Part shown: piece after piece, positions 23,572-35,380 of the stretch
How positions within the stretch are numbered: position 1 is the first letter of the stretch
Layout of the letters: each line of letters starts with the position of its first letter
Assembly (NCBI GenBank): GCA_029255685.2
Contig: CM055314.2
Location: forward strand, 41,481,790-41,545,789
Length of the DNA: 64,000 nucleotides
Direction: 5' to 3'
DNA from: Silene conica
Taxonomy: Eukaryota > Streptophyta > Magnoliopsida > Caryophyllales > Caryophyllaceae
Notes under the pieces: model-generated
The model's input: only the letters and a program-made list of their open reading frames with translations
Told to the model about the DNA's origin: nothing
Database searches by the model: none
Program-made: the position numbers and the translations under genes

Positions 23572-26163
23572 TGACACCCGTCGTTGAGGGGTGCCAAAGA
23601 TAAGATTTATAAAGCCTCGGCTTAAACTAGATAGCGAAAGTCAAGGGTCGAACCACAAGGAGGTGGGGAATGTTTATTGTTTATGGTCAATATTTTTAGG
23701 GTAACAATTGGGGGTTTGATTGATTGGTTGTCACTAAATCTAAAAATAAAGACAGTAATAAAAACAAGAAATAAGAATGAGATAAAACTAATGGTAAAAC
23801 GAATGCTAGGATGTTCGGGTAGTAAAAGGCTACGATGGTATAAATCCTAAGTCAACGTGTATTTGTAGTCGCATAAGGGGTGTAACATATCCTTTCGGTC
23901 TATGATACCTACTAGCTCCTTTAAGCCTATGCTATTAGTTCCTAGGTCTCACAAATATTGGGTGTCAACAATAAGGGTGTGTGGGGAATAAAACATGTAT
24001 TCGCCCTAAACTTGAAGGATTATAACGAAACATACATTTGTGATTATAGTCATAAGTTAATTAAAAGCATGAAAAAGGAATAAAACCTTGGGTCCTTGCT
24101 TGAATAGGCCTAAAGACAGGAATGAAAGTAAATTCCCTCCTATAACTTGCACCCAAGAATTGATTGAGATGATGTCGCGTGTGCTAGAAATACTCTCCAA
24201 TTGCCTTGCAATATTGGGAGAGCTTTTGTGAGGTTTTTGATGTGAGATTTGAGTTTTGGGAAAATAATGTCCTCAAAACCCTAATTCTTGAGATTGTAAT
24301 TTTAACAGTAGTTGACAAAAGGAGAAGAGCTCTCCTTTTGTAACCTTGGTCGGCCGAAACGGAATTAGGGTGAGGGTTGGCTTTTCCACTCTCATCTTAT
24401 TCCAGTGCGTGATTCGACCCGATTTGCTAAATATTATTCATGGGTATTTATTATAAATCGCATAGATGTTATCAGATATTAATGCAGTCGATATATTAAT
24501 AATGGTCTGATAAAATTACGATATTGTATAATTACCCAAATTAATATAACCGTTTATATTAATACGCGAATACAATATTTAATTAAATATAACCGTTTAT
24601 ATTTAATTTACGAATTAATCATGTAATCCGTATTAGCTAAAATTATTTAATCCGTATTAAATAATAATCTTAACATCTTATTGACTAATTTAATAGTCAA
24701 TACCTCTGACTAACTGTTTAGTCGTATCCGACATAAATGTGACTGTATTTTCATACTTTCACATCTCTCAAACGTGTCCTATAGGTGTGACGTATAGAGA
24801 CCAGTTGATCACCGCCATCTGTATGACAATAACGTCAAACTTATCTAGCAAGCTAACCGTTATTGATAAACGTGGATCAACTGATAATAATACTAAAGTA
24901 TGCCCTTGTGATCCTTTAAGAGATTTAGTAAGTCATTGTACTTAATCGTCAAGGACACCAGCCCCAACAGGGTGATCCCTAAATTCTAGGTCACATACCT
25001 TTCAGTCTTAAGTAACCTAGCCGTCTTAAAGCGTTAACCAATGCCCTTCCCGTATCTTTCAACCTTGGGTAAGTCATTACTAACATCCTACTAGTCTCCA
25101 TTCAGTCTCATTATAGGGTGTTATAGTCAACGAAGCAAAACAGTATGAAAACATACGCGAGGTTGGTCGACCGACCAGTTATTCTAGTCGACCGACCAAC
25201 TACCTCAGTCGACCGACCAATTAAGCTGGTCGGCCGACCAAAGTCTGCTACAGGCAGATTCGGGTATTATACCATCTACGCAAATTACTCCCTACATCTA
25301 ACATATGCAATTAGCTACTCATGGATACAAAAATAACAACAAAAACAGTAATAAACATGGAATTCATCGCGAGCATTAATCTAAACATATGATAACAACA
25401 AAGGCTTTGGGATTCTAAACTAAACCGGATGCTAATAATTCTATAAGGATAACAATATCAAAACTGAAATTAAGAGAATTACTGCAGAAGGAATTAGGGC
25501 AGAAAAGATAGGCTTTATTGAATTCCGTGGAAAGATTGCTTGAACAATGAATTGAAACTAAAGAAACAGTGTTTTGAATAATAGGAACTAGATGCTAAGT
25601 ATTTGATAAGTAAAAGATTAAATGAAAACTTCTGTATACTAATGATGGCTAAAACTTGATGTAAAAACTGCCTCCTTGACTCCTAATCACGATTTGCTTA
25701 AGTAGGCGACAAACCATAATCTTCTTTCTTGACCTAATCCGTGTATGGGCTTTGCGGAGGTTTCTGAAACTGCGTCTTGGTCGACCGACCAGGTAATGCG
25801 GTCGGTCGACCATTATCGGGCTTGGTGGATTTCTGATCTTGAGATAACAGGTCTTCTGGTCGACCGACTAGGGTAGTCGGTCGGTCGACCGGTTTTCCTG
25901 TGTGTCAGCCTTGATTTCGTCTAAATTTGATCTTTTGGTACTTGGTATGCGCTTTGAGTTGCTTCCTCTTCGTTCCTTGGTTATGCAAAAATTCCGAGGG
26001 TAAAAAATTGGTATAAAATAGCCTCTTTTCCGCATAATTCTGCAAAAGAGCATAAAAACACGAAAGTAGACAATTGTTGGGAAATAAAGGCTAAAACATC
26101 GTAAATGAGCGCTAAAATGTGTGTTAAAATAGATGTAAAACATCATAAAATAGACACGCATCA
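23572..26163 (-). repeat. 5' LTR of element F, with nested Copia solo LTR
   Basis: Bounded by TGACACCC (23572) and GCATCA (26163) and followed by duplication CAGTC (26164-26168). Without the insert at 23980-24969 and its duplication the LTR is about 1597 bp, matching the solo LTR at 9460-11052. It holds four motif copies at about 25165-25240 and two pairs at 25778-25890. Confidence 0.9.
23980..24969 (-). repeat. Copia-type solo LTR, family 1, minus orientation
   Basis: A 990-bp sequence starting TGTGGGGAATAAA and ending GCCCCAACA, flanked by the perfect duplication GGGTG (23975-23979, 24970-24974). It is the same family as 14102-15090 in the opposite orientation. Confidence 0.92.
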
Positions 26164-27134
26164 CAGTCCATCAAAGAACTCAAAACACAAAAGGTCACAA
26201 GGAAGCTAACTAAAACAAGGCATCAAAACCACCATCTTCAAGGCTAAAGACGGTACTCGACAAGAAAGTAAGGATAAATAAACAACAAAGGAAGAAAAGC
26301 ATGAGCAGAAGAGGTCTAAGGTTAAGAGAGAAAGATAACTCTTCTAAGAAACAATACCCACTCGATACATAAATGGAATATCATCATAACGACTCCTTAC
26401 ACACCGTCGAAGACAAGCCATACAGCCACGAGACTCTCAAGGGTTTCCTCAACATAACTTAGGTCACTTTTCCAATAGGTCACCACCGAAATAACTTACT
26501 TCACCACAAAAGGGGATTTCACACCACTCTTGATGATTATACAACAACCAACAACCTCCACTAATGCTAGATCCAAAACTACTAACAAGGTCACACTCAG
26601 ACCCAACTAGCATAAGTTATAAAAATCAAAACATGGTAAAACACCGAAACAAGGATCCTAAATAAGAATCCATCGTACTTCCAGACCTCTAAACATAATC
26701 TGTTACACTCATAACGAGAACAAAAGATATGAAAGCGCCACTCTCAGAACTGTACTTACTCTCAAACGTAGAATTATGAACTAAACATCCAAAACATCTA
26801 ATCCCAAAAGCATAAACATGTATTCTTCAAACCGTAACTATTCCCAAACGTAGGACTACGAGTTAAACATCCAAGGCATACAAACCCAAACTAGTCAAAT
26901 CTCATCGACCCAAATCACGGAAAACATCTCTTAAACCTTGACTACCATACTTCATTAATGTAAAGTGATCATCCCAAAAGAAAGTCTCTTAAAGTAATAA
27001 CTTTTACCCAAACCGTCTCTAGGTAACCATCAACACTTTCATATATACCACCAAAATTATTAGCCTCACGGTTGATATCAATCCACAAGAAGCACCCATA
27101 CCGTCAAAGCTTTAACATGGAACCATCTAGATGG
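26164..27134 (-). other. E0 internal sequence, second copy of the duplicated flank
   Basis: Noncoding sequence nearly identical to 11053-12024, again starting CAGTC after an F-type LTR and ending at CCATCTAGATGG. It then joins LTR fragments of element G through the shared bases ATGGC. Confidence 0.75.
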
Positions 27135-27272
27135 CTAGGGCAAGTCAACAAAGGGTAAATAATCAATTAACACAATCCCAAGGAACAAAGAATAAACCTT
27201 TAGGTCAATATTCTTTGTTCCTTGGGATTGTGTTAATTGATTATTTACCCTTTGTTGACTTGCCCTAGCCAT
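27131..27272. repeat. Perfect 62-bp inverted repeat (folded LTR fragment)
   Basis: 27131-27192 is the exact reverse complement of 27211-27272, with an 18-base loop. Both arms are G-type LTR sequence; the same segment occurs once more at about 27650 in the adjacent LTR. Confidence 0.95.
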
Positions 27273-27400
27273 GGGGAACCAAACTTCCTAATCATCCTTT
27301 TACTTTTTTTTCATATTCTTGTCTATTTTGCCATCTTAGTTGTTAGTCTCAACCATCAATCAAAACCCCCATTTTTGTTACTTTCAATAGACTTTAAATT
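27211..27400 (+). repeat. Inverted fragment of G-type LTR
   Basis: Plus-oriented LTR sequence that is the reverse complement of about 27510-27715 of the neighbouring minus-oriented LTR. It ends at the LTR terminus TGACACCC (27401). It may be an older LTR copy into which G inserted, or a template-switch product. Confidence 0.8.
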
Positions 27401-28638
27401 TGACACCCGTCGTTGAGGGGTGCCAAAGATAAGATTTATAAAACCTCAACTTAAACTAGATAGAGTAAGTCAAGGGTCGAACCACAAGTAGACAAGGTTA
27501 ATATAGTTTGTGAGTTTAAAGTCTATTGAAAGTAACAAAAAGGGGGGTTTTGATTGATGGTTGAGACTAACAACTAATATGGCAAAATAGACAAGAATAT
27601 GAAACAAAAGTAAAAGGATGATTAGGAACTTTGGTTCCCCATGCCTAGGGCAAGTCAACAAAGGGTAAATAATCAATTAACACAATCGCAAGGAACAAAG
27701 AATAAACCTTTAGGCCAATATTCTACCCAATCCTTACATTCTTAGGGGTTTCTAGTAAAGCACTAAACTTTCGTTCATAGGGCAATCCCAAAATTGTTGT
27801 TAAACTAATTCTAACAATCTTTCAATCTTAAAGAATTAGTTCACCAACAACAATGGGGATCGGTACACTAATCAAAAAACCATTAAAACCTAATTTTAGT
27901 CATGGTTCCCCTAATTCCCAATCATATGAATTAGCTATGAATAATCATGAAACTAATGCTAATGAAATTGAAGAACAACAAGCAAGATAACATAATTGAA
28001 AATAGGGATTCAAGAGGGTAAAACATAAATTGAATAACAATAATAAGAAGAACAATGAAATTGAATGACAAGAAAGATAAATTGCATAAAACTTACAAAC
28101 CGATTGGAAAATAAGAACAAATCTGAAACTTGGAATTCTTCTCTTTAAACTAATGTGTTTTTGCTAATTGTGACTGCTTAACCTAATTAGAATCCTCAAG
28201 CGTTCTTAAGTACTCTTCTAATTACAATATTAAAAGAATTAAAACCGAAACAAAACAGCGGAACCCGTCGACAGGCCGACCGACCAGGTTTAGTGGTCGG
28301 TCGACCAACATAGCTGTAGATAATGCCTTCTGTAACTGTGCGCTGGTCGGTCAACCGGTTGGGTAGGTCGGTCGACCACTTCTTGTGTATTCCAGCCTTA
28401 AATTGGCTTGCACGCATCTCTAGGCTATTAATCCGGATCCTTGCTTCGTGCAAATCCTTAGAATGGCTTACGGAGGACGATTAAAGCTTGATTTTGCTCA
28501 CTTCCGCTGGTTCCTACATTTAAAACATAGAAATGCCAAAGTAAACCGTTTCGGGAGGAAAAGTAACTAAAAGCTACAAATATGCACAGAAATACGTGCT
28601 GAAACTATAAATAAATTGTATAGTAAATGCACGTATCA
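27401..28638 (-). repeat. 3' LTR of minus-strand Athila element G
   Basis: A 1238-bp LTR, TGACACCC to GTATCA. On the minus strand it starts TGATACGTGC directly after the polypurine tract GGTTTGGTTTGGGGAGTT, which marks it as the 3' LTR. It carries two motif pairs (28270-28305, 28342-28378). Confidence 0.88.
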
Positions 28639-30368
28639 AACTCCCCAAACCAAACCTTGCTTATCCTCAAGCAAGCACTAACACTCAATTAAAAAGAAAA
28701 CTTTTACTTGGAACGGATTTCTAGCTCAAAACCAAACACAACGCCATACCTAACCATTTTAATGCAACTTTCAAAGAAAATCAAGCTTTTTGCCAAATGC
28801 AAACGAATTAAACATGTTGGAATAAAATGCTAAACTTTCAACCTTGCAAGACTCATTCTAAATGGACTCTCGCGGTATGCTCTGTTGGGAAATATGTCAT
28901 CAACAATAGTGCGACCACATAATTAAATCTCATGACGAGAATGCGCAAGGGATTATACGAAGTTATATTAGTCAACTGACCAACATTAATCGGTAATGAT
29001 TGGCTAGCTAGAGTTTGACATTACTGTTGTATGACGTAGGTGGTCAGTTGATCCCTTTAGGTCACACCTATAGGACAATTCCCTTAATTGATAAAATGAT
29101 CAAATGTATATTGCTACGAGTTGATCATATTCCTTAAACTCGTATATCGAGAAATCAGAGGTTAAATCTTATTGTAAGATTCATGTTTATAATTGAAACG
29201 TATCAATTGTTAAACATCGAACGATATTTTATAATATCGAAATTAGAATGAATTGGGTTAAAATTATTTAAAAAAGTTGTAGATCGTATTGACGATTATT
29301 ATAAATAACCATTTTATATTAGTAATTATGAATTACTTGTCAAAATGATAAATATGATTTATTTAATTTATAAATAATATTTATTTGATAAATATATGTT
29401 TTAAATTAAAACAATTGTATTTTATAACATTGTGACATATTGTATGTCACATAATGTACAATTGTGCAATTGACAAAATTATAAAATGATGTCCATTTTA
29501 AGCTTAAATGGGACGGATTAGAGGAGGTGGTTGTGGGGTGATTAGTGTGTTAATTACACCTAAACATAATCATTGCTAGGTTCCTTGAGAACACAAACCT
29601 ATGACCACCCTAAGGACATTGAAAAGGGAAAATGTTTCCCCTTTTGTTCTTCCCATAGCCAGCCACCCACACCCCAAAAACACTACCCACTTAAATATTG
29701 TGACATGCTCACAAAACTCATTCATTTAAAGTCTTGGCAAATTTTCAAGTAAGAAAATATACTCAAACCTCTAAAATTATTATGAGATAATAATAATACT
29801 AATTCTATAATAAGTTATAATATTAGTGTTAAAATTCTAATTAGAGATTAGATAGAATTTGTGTTAAGGAAAATCGGTTCTTGTACTAGCTTCTTCAAGT
29901 CTCGATTATTAAGGGGTGTCTTGGGTGCATCTTCAAGGAGGTGTTCTATTTGAATACTAAGGAGGATCATCCTTGCATCGTTTTTTCGTCGAATTGTAAA
30001 CATTCGATTCTTATTTTCCGCATACATTTTAGCATGCATAAGATCTAAAATATAATAATTAATTTGTTAATTATCATCTTGTTTAGTATGACTAAAATAT
30101 TAGGTTTTGAGATTATTAAACCTAACACGCTCGAGACACTCATGAAGCAAAGGGTTATAAATATGTGAAAGACAAGAAGATAAACGAGAATGTAGACTCT
30201 CACCTATCTACGACCCATAAGAACATGCCTGCAATCTAACATGAACAAAGTCTCTACAACCGTACATATGCATTCCAACACTTAAATGACCATGACACAT
30301 GCCGAGGTGATTTGGGATTGTGAGGCTAAAGGTAAGAAAGGCTAAAATGAATTATGGAAAGAGGGATT
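28639..30368 (-). other. 3' noncoding region of G, proximal part
   Basis: On the minus strand this holds the hairpin CTTGCTTG-AGGA-TAAGCAAG (28675-28656), the polypurine tract and the conserved block CTCGAGCG, which is split by a solo LTR. Without that insert it aligns with the 3' noncoding region of B, near 54.47-54.93 kb. No gene. Confidence 0.7.
28883..30127 (+). repeat. Copia-type solo LTR, family 2
   Basis: A 1245-bp sequence starting TGTTGGGAAATA and ending CCTAACA, flanked by TGCTC (28878-28882) and CGCTC (30128-30132). The uninterrupted sequence in B and M has CGCTC, so the left copy looks like a C-to-T change at a CpG. No internal coding region is present. Orientation is judged from the terminal sequences. 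Confidence 0.8.
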
Positions 30369-31807
30369 TGATGCGTGTCTATTTTATGATGTTTTACATC
30401 TATTTTTGCACGCATTTGGTCGCTCATTTACTATGTTTTAGCCCTTATTTCCCAACAATCGTGTACTTTCGTATTTTTATGCACTTTTGCAGATTTATGC
30501 GGAAAAGGGACGATTTTGCACCAAATTCATGTCCTCGGGATTTTTGCATAATTAAGGAACCAAGGATAGTCAACTGGAGTCATTAAATAAGTACCAAAAG
30601 TCAAACAAGAAGAACCGGAGAATTTCTACGCGGAAACGGTCGACCGACCTACTAAATGGGTCGGCCGACCCGGCCTGAAGTTTAAGAAGTCCAGAATCTT
30701 AAAGAAAGCCCAGAATTCTCCTAAGCCCGTAAAAGAGGTCGACCGACCCACTAGGTAGGTCGACCGACCTCAGCGAAGCCCAGAAGCAGTTTTCGGAAAT
30801 CAATTAGAAGTATGAAGTCTTTAGGAAACTCTAATTTTCTGCCCTATATAAACTAATCTTGTGATTAGGGTTATGGATTCGGTTTTACATCCAGTTTTAT
30901 CACAGAGAGTTTTAGCATTCAATAAAGTTTTGCTCCGTCTTTAGTTTATTTGTAATCTTTCAATAATTCCCAAGCTTTATTGAATCTTGCATGCTTAGAT
31001 TATTGTTTACTATGTTTTCCATGTTTATTACCGTTTTCATCATTGTTTTAGTAATCATGCGTAGCTAAATTTCATATGTTAGGATGTAGGGGATGAATAT
31101 GCATAGGTAATAGAATTTCGAGACCGACTTGTAGCAGAGCCGTGGTCGGCCGACTCAAATAATGGGTCGGTCGACCAAGGCGGTGGTCGGCCGACTGGAG
31201 TAGCCGGTCGGTCGACCCACTCACGTATGTATTCTGTTCCGTTTTGATTCATAGACTATAATACCTACAATGAGATTGAAAGGAGACTTGTAGGATGTTA
31301 GTAATGACCTACCCAAGATTGAGAGATATGGGAAGGGCATTGGTTTACACCTTAAGACGGCTAGGTTACTTAAGATTGAAAGGTATGTGACCTAGAATTT
31401 AGGAATCACCCATATTGTTGACACCCAATAATTGCGAGACCTAGGAACTAATAACATAGGCCGAAAGGAGCTATTAGGTACCATAGACCGGAAGGATATG
31501 TTACACCCCTTACGCGACTGCAATACATGTTGACCTTAGGATTTATATTACCTTAACTATTTATTATCCCAAACATCCTAGCATCCCTTTTATAATATTT
31601 TATTCTCATCTTTTATTATTTGTTTGCTTTATTCCTTGCCTTAGACTTAGTAATCAACAAATCAAACCCCCAAATTTGTTACCTTAAAACATTAACACCA
31701 AACAATAAGCATTCCTCACCTCTCTGTGGTTCGACCCTTACTATCACTATCTATAGTTTTAGTTCGGTTTATAAATTTATCTTTGGTACCCTTAACGACG
31801 GGCATCA
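30369..31807 (+). repeat. 5' LTR of element H
   Basis: 1439 bp, TGATGCGTGT to GGGCATCA. The terminal hairpin stem (30371-30378 with 30408-30415) has one mismatch here. Motif pairs lie upstream of the TATA box (30638-30670, 30738-30770) and a second set of four copies lies downstream (about 31144-31218). Confidence 0.92.
30845..30852 (+). promoter_or_regulatory. TATA box, 5' LTR of H
   Basis: TATATAAA, preceded by GCCC and located about 75 bases downstream of the second motif pair. Confidence 0.6.
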
Positions 31808-31813
31808 AATTTT

Positions 31814-31831
31814 TGGCGCCGTTGCCGGGGA
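31814..31831 (+). promoter_or_regulatory. Primer-binding site of element H
   Basis: TGGCGCCGTTGCCGGGGA, six bases after the 5' LTR, complementary to the 3' end of plant tRNA-Asp. Confidence 0.9.
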
Positions 31832-31878
31832 GGTGACGCCAGTGTTTATTGTTTTTGTTTTTGTTTTTGTTTCTCTCT

Positions 31879-31904
31879 GTTTAAGGAACTTTTGTTCCTT
31901 AAAC
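31879..31904 (+). other. Leader hairpin of element H
   Basis: GTTTAAGGAAC and GTTCCTTAAAC form a perfect 11-bp stem around TTTT, 47 bases after the primer-binding site and 31 bases before the gag ATG. Confidence 0.75.
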
Positions 31905-31935
31905 CTTCTCACCTTTTTCTTGTAGTTTCCATCTT

Positions 31936-34808
31936 ATGCGCAGGTCAGTTCAAGGAGAACTCCTACCACTTGACCACGAGCTTGAGAGGACTCTAAGAGA
32001 AAGAAGAAAGCATCTTCTAGTGAATCAGGAAGGAGGTTCACCATCTTCCTTATTTCAAGAAGACATCTTTGAGCAACCATCATTACCATCTTCACCAAAA
32101 ACACCAACTTCACAACCAAATTTACCCAACAACCCACTTTCACCAAAAACACCACCTTTTACCTACTTTCCAGTTTTTCCGAAAGAAGAAGAAAACATGA
32201 CAGAGGAAGCTACTATTGCCAGTCACTCCATGCCTCAGGGAAAGGACCTGTACAAAGGGTCCATTTTACCTGCAGGTACTGGGAAGCCATTCGAGGCCAA
32301 GCCTGCCTATATCACTATGGTTGAAAGAAACCAATTTGGAGGCTCGGCCAATGAGGATGCTGCAAAGCATATTGAAATCTTCACAGAGTACATATGCTCT
32401 ATTGCACCCCCAGAAGGAGTAACGCAGGATCAGATTAAGCAGACCATGTTTATCTTCTCTCTTAGGGACGCTGCAAGGGAATGGTACAGAGACTTGGACC
32501 GCACTGCTGCGGGAGTCACGGATTGGAATACCCTAGCCTTAGCATTCTACAGGAAATACTATTCTGCATCCAAAACTAATGCTTTGAGGGCGCAGATTAC
32601 AAATTTTAAGCAGGGCCCCAATGAGGATTTTAGTGAGGCGTGGGACAGGTTCAAGAGACTTGTTCGATCCATACCACACCACGGATTCGAACAATGGTTT
32701 CTTTGTAACCAGTTCTACAATGGCCTCTATGAAGACAACAAGGCTTATTTAGATGCTGAAGCCAATGGGAGATTCCAGGACAATTCAGGAGAGACTAAGG
32801 GTCTCAAATTGATAGTGGATGTTGCTGTACACCGTGCTGAACATGGAACTTCCCGAGGAAATCAAAGGAAGGCTGAGTATAACCTGGCAGCTATTGAGGC
32901 CTTGACAGCCAAGTTAGAGAAACTAGAAGCTGGAGGGAAGTTCGATCTAGGAAGTGGAAGCAAGGGAGGTATTTATCAGGTGAACGCCGTTCAAGACGGA
33001 CCTTTTGCTTGTGAGAGGTGTGGTGGAGAAGGGCACGTGTCGAAATTCTGTACTTCATCCAATGAGACATGTGCCGCTTTCCAACACTATCGTGGGAACA
33101 ATTTTTATGACCCAAATAATAATAATGTCCATCCCAACATGAGATGGACAAGCTAGAATGTTCTCAATCCACAACACATGCAACCTCAGCAAAATTCCAC
33201 ATACAGTCCCCCACATAAGCAAGGTTTCCAAAAACTACCCTTCAACCCTCAACCTCCTTCAAATCCACCACCCAACACAGACACTCTTATCCAAAATCTT
33301 ATTGGGTTGGTTCAGAAGGAATCTCAGGCTAGAGAGGCAGGGATGAAGATGTTAGAATCTCAGATTGCTCAAATTGCGGGCAAGAACGATACTAGGGCTC
33401 CGGGTCAACTTCCGACCAAGACGGACCAGAAAAAAGAGACTCTAAATATCATATCTCTACGAAGTGGAGCGAAAGTGGGAAGCGAAAAAGAAAAGCAGCC
33501 GAATAACAGCGAGGAAGGTCGACCAACCCAGGAGCCAGGTCGACCGACCTCTGAACAGAATCCGAAAAATCTCGCTGTACAGGAAAGTGGTCGACCGACT
33601 GAGGTAGAGGGTCGAGCGACCACCGATGCGGAGGGAGAGGCCCCTTTTCGTCCCGAATTGCCGAACAACTTAAGAGATTTCCTTTTTCGGGGTGATAAGA
33701 CCCCCAGGTTTCTGAAAAGGGCTGCAAATACTGACTCTTCAGCCCCTCCTTTCCTAGAAAGACTCATACCTTCGCAGGATCAGGTGTCTTTGACAAATTT
33801 AAAGACGTAATTCGTTCATTAAATGTTCAAGTTCCGTTTTTGGAATTAGTCCAACAGGTTCCTTCATATCTTAAATTTATGAGACAGCTTTTGTCAAGGA
33901 AGAGGTCTTTAGATAAGGTTGAGTCGGTGGCTCTCACTGAGGAGTCATCTAGTTTTTTATCACATGTTATTGCCCCTCACAAACTCGATGATCCTGGTAG
34001 TTTTTCTGTCCCCTGCAATATAGGAACCTTTCCTGTAAAAAAGGCTTTATGCGACTTAGGAGCTAGTATAAGTGTCATGCCCCTAAGTGTTGCCCTTAAA
34101 CTAGGAATGACCAATTTTGTAGTGACCAGCATGACTGTCCAGATGGCAGACCGTACATCTATGGAACCCATAGGGGTGTTGGAAAACATCCCTGTGCGTA
34201 TAGACAGATTTTTCTTCCCAGTTGACTTCGTAGTTTTGGAAATCCCAGAGGATGCCCATATACCTATAATACTAGGAAGACCTTTCCTCCACACTGCGGG
34301 AGCCATCATAGATGTAGGCACTGGGACTTTGACCTTCAAAGTAGGAAAGCATTCCATCATCTATGGCCTATCTTATAGGAAGAAGGATGCTATGACCCCC
34401 ATCACTTGTAATGCTATCACTTCTGAAAAGAAGTATGAGGTCATCACTACTTCTCCTACTTTATTACCTACTCCTGTATCTGTTTTTACACCTCCGCCCC
34501 AGATTGGGAGCAATATGGAGGATACTTCTATTTTGACTAATGCAGGAATTGGTTTGGGGAAACCCAAAATAAAGGAAGTCACAGTGCAGAGAGGAGGAAT
34601 GGGATTCTTGAGCTACAAAGAAGATGAAGACCCAGATGTTGTGGATCGGGAAGAAAAGAAAAAAAGGAGACAAGCTCAAGACGAGAGGTCGTCGCATATG
34701 CTTTGCGGCGGAAAGAAGATGTGTTTTGCTACTCAAGAAAACACTGTGGAAACTACGGCGTGTCGTCAAAAGCCGTGGTCGGATATATTCCGCATCTTTA
34801 GCGGATAG
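31936..34808 (+). pseudogene. gag-protease of element H
   Basis: The ATG at 31936 starts a gag with an N-terminal Pro-rich part, a Retrotrans_gag-type domain ([29 protein letters not shown]) and a CCHC knuckle (CERCGGEGHVSKFC, near residue 357). A TAG at 33154-33156 interrupts it. The frame continues through a Gln/Pro-rich part and a linker with GRPT repeats (33515-33625). A one-base deletion near 33787 shifts the frame. The protease follows (33840-34808; CDLGASISVMP). It ends DIFRIFSG with no reverse transcriptase. Two lesions make it inactive, although all domains are well preserved. Confidence 0.87.
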
Positions 34809-35342
34809 TTGTTTCAAATTTCAGCTTTTAAGACAATTTACTTTTGTTGTTTGAGAACTTTTTATTTTAGTTTACTCGTAGTTTTAGAACTTTTTCCGTT
34901 ATGCTTGCGTAGTTAAGACTTTAGACTTGTTTCTGGCATCTCGCGCATTTGCAGGGCGCACATATAAATACTTTTTCAGGTTCGACAAAGAAACGAAGAC
35001 CGCTGTAACACAGAGGGGTCGACCGACCAGATACACGGGTCGGTCGACCTTGTCCCTGTAACGCTGGAATTCTTGTAGTCTGCAGGAAGGTCGGTCGACC
35101 TAATATATGGGTCGGTCGACCTACCCGTCCGTCGCAGTCTGTTCGTTTCTTCCTCGGGAATCATGCAACCGTCATAGGTACTTGAGTGGCACTGCTAGCC
35201 ACCAAAACCTCCCAGCTTACGCTGGTTTGGGGAGGTTTTTCCTCATGCGCTTAATAACCCGGTGAGTTGTTTCCAATTTTTTTCTCAGTTTTTATTTACT
35301 CGCATCTTTCTTTAATTTTCTGAAACCTTTAATTAGGCTAAT

Positions 35343-35380
35343 GCACAATGGGGACATTGTGCGGGTTGGTTTGGGGAATG
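35343..35380 (+). other. Internal hairpin plus polypurine-like tract, element H
   Basis: GCACAATG-GGGA-CATTGTGC is a perfect 8-bp stem and is followed by GGGTTGGTTTGGGGAATGG. The tract is nearly the same as the terminal polypurine tract 1.4 kb downstream. Confidence 0.7.

Larger units (their letters stand above)
12025..26163 (-). mobile_element. Gag-protease LTR element F (minus strand, left LTR truncated)
   Basis: On the minus strand the order is 5' LTR (26163 down to 23572), primer-binding site, leader hairpin, broken gag and protease frame (23451 to 20515), noncoding region, hairpin and polypurine tract, then the 3' LTR (18356 down to about 12025, interrupted and lacking its far end). No reverse transcriptase or integrase is present. 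It carries CAGTC on its right side only. Insertions in the LTRs are a SINE/LINE piece with a CACTA element, and a Copia solo LTR. Confidence 0.85.
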
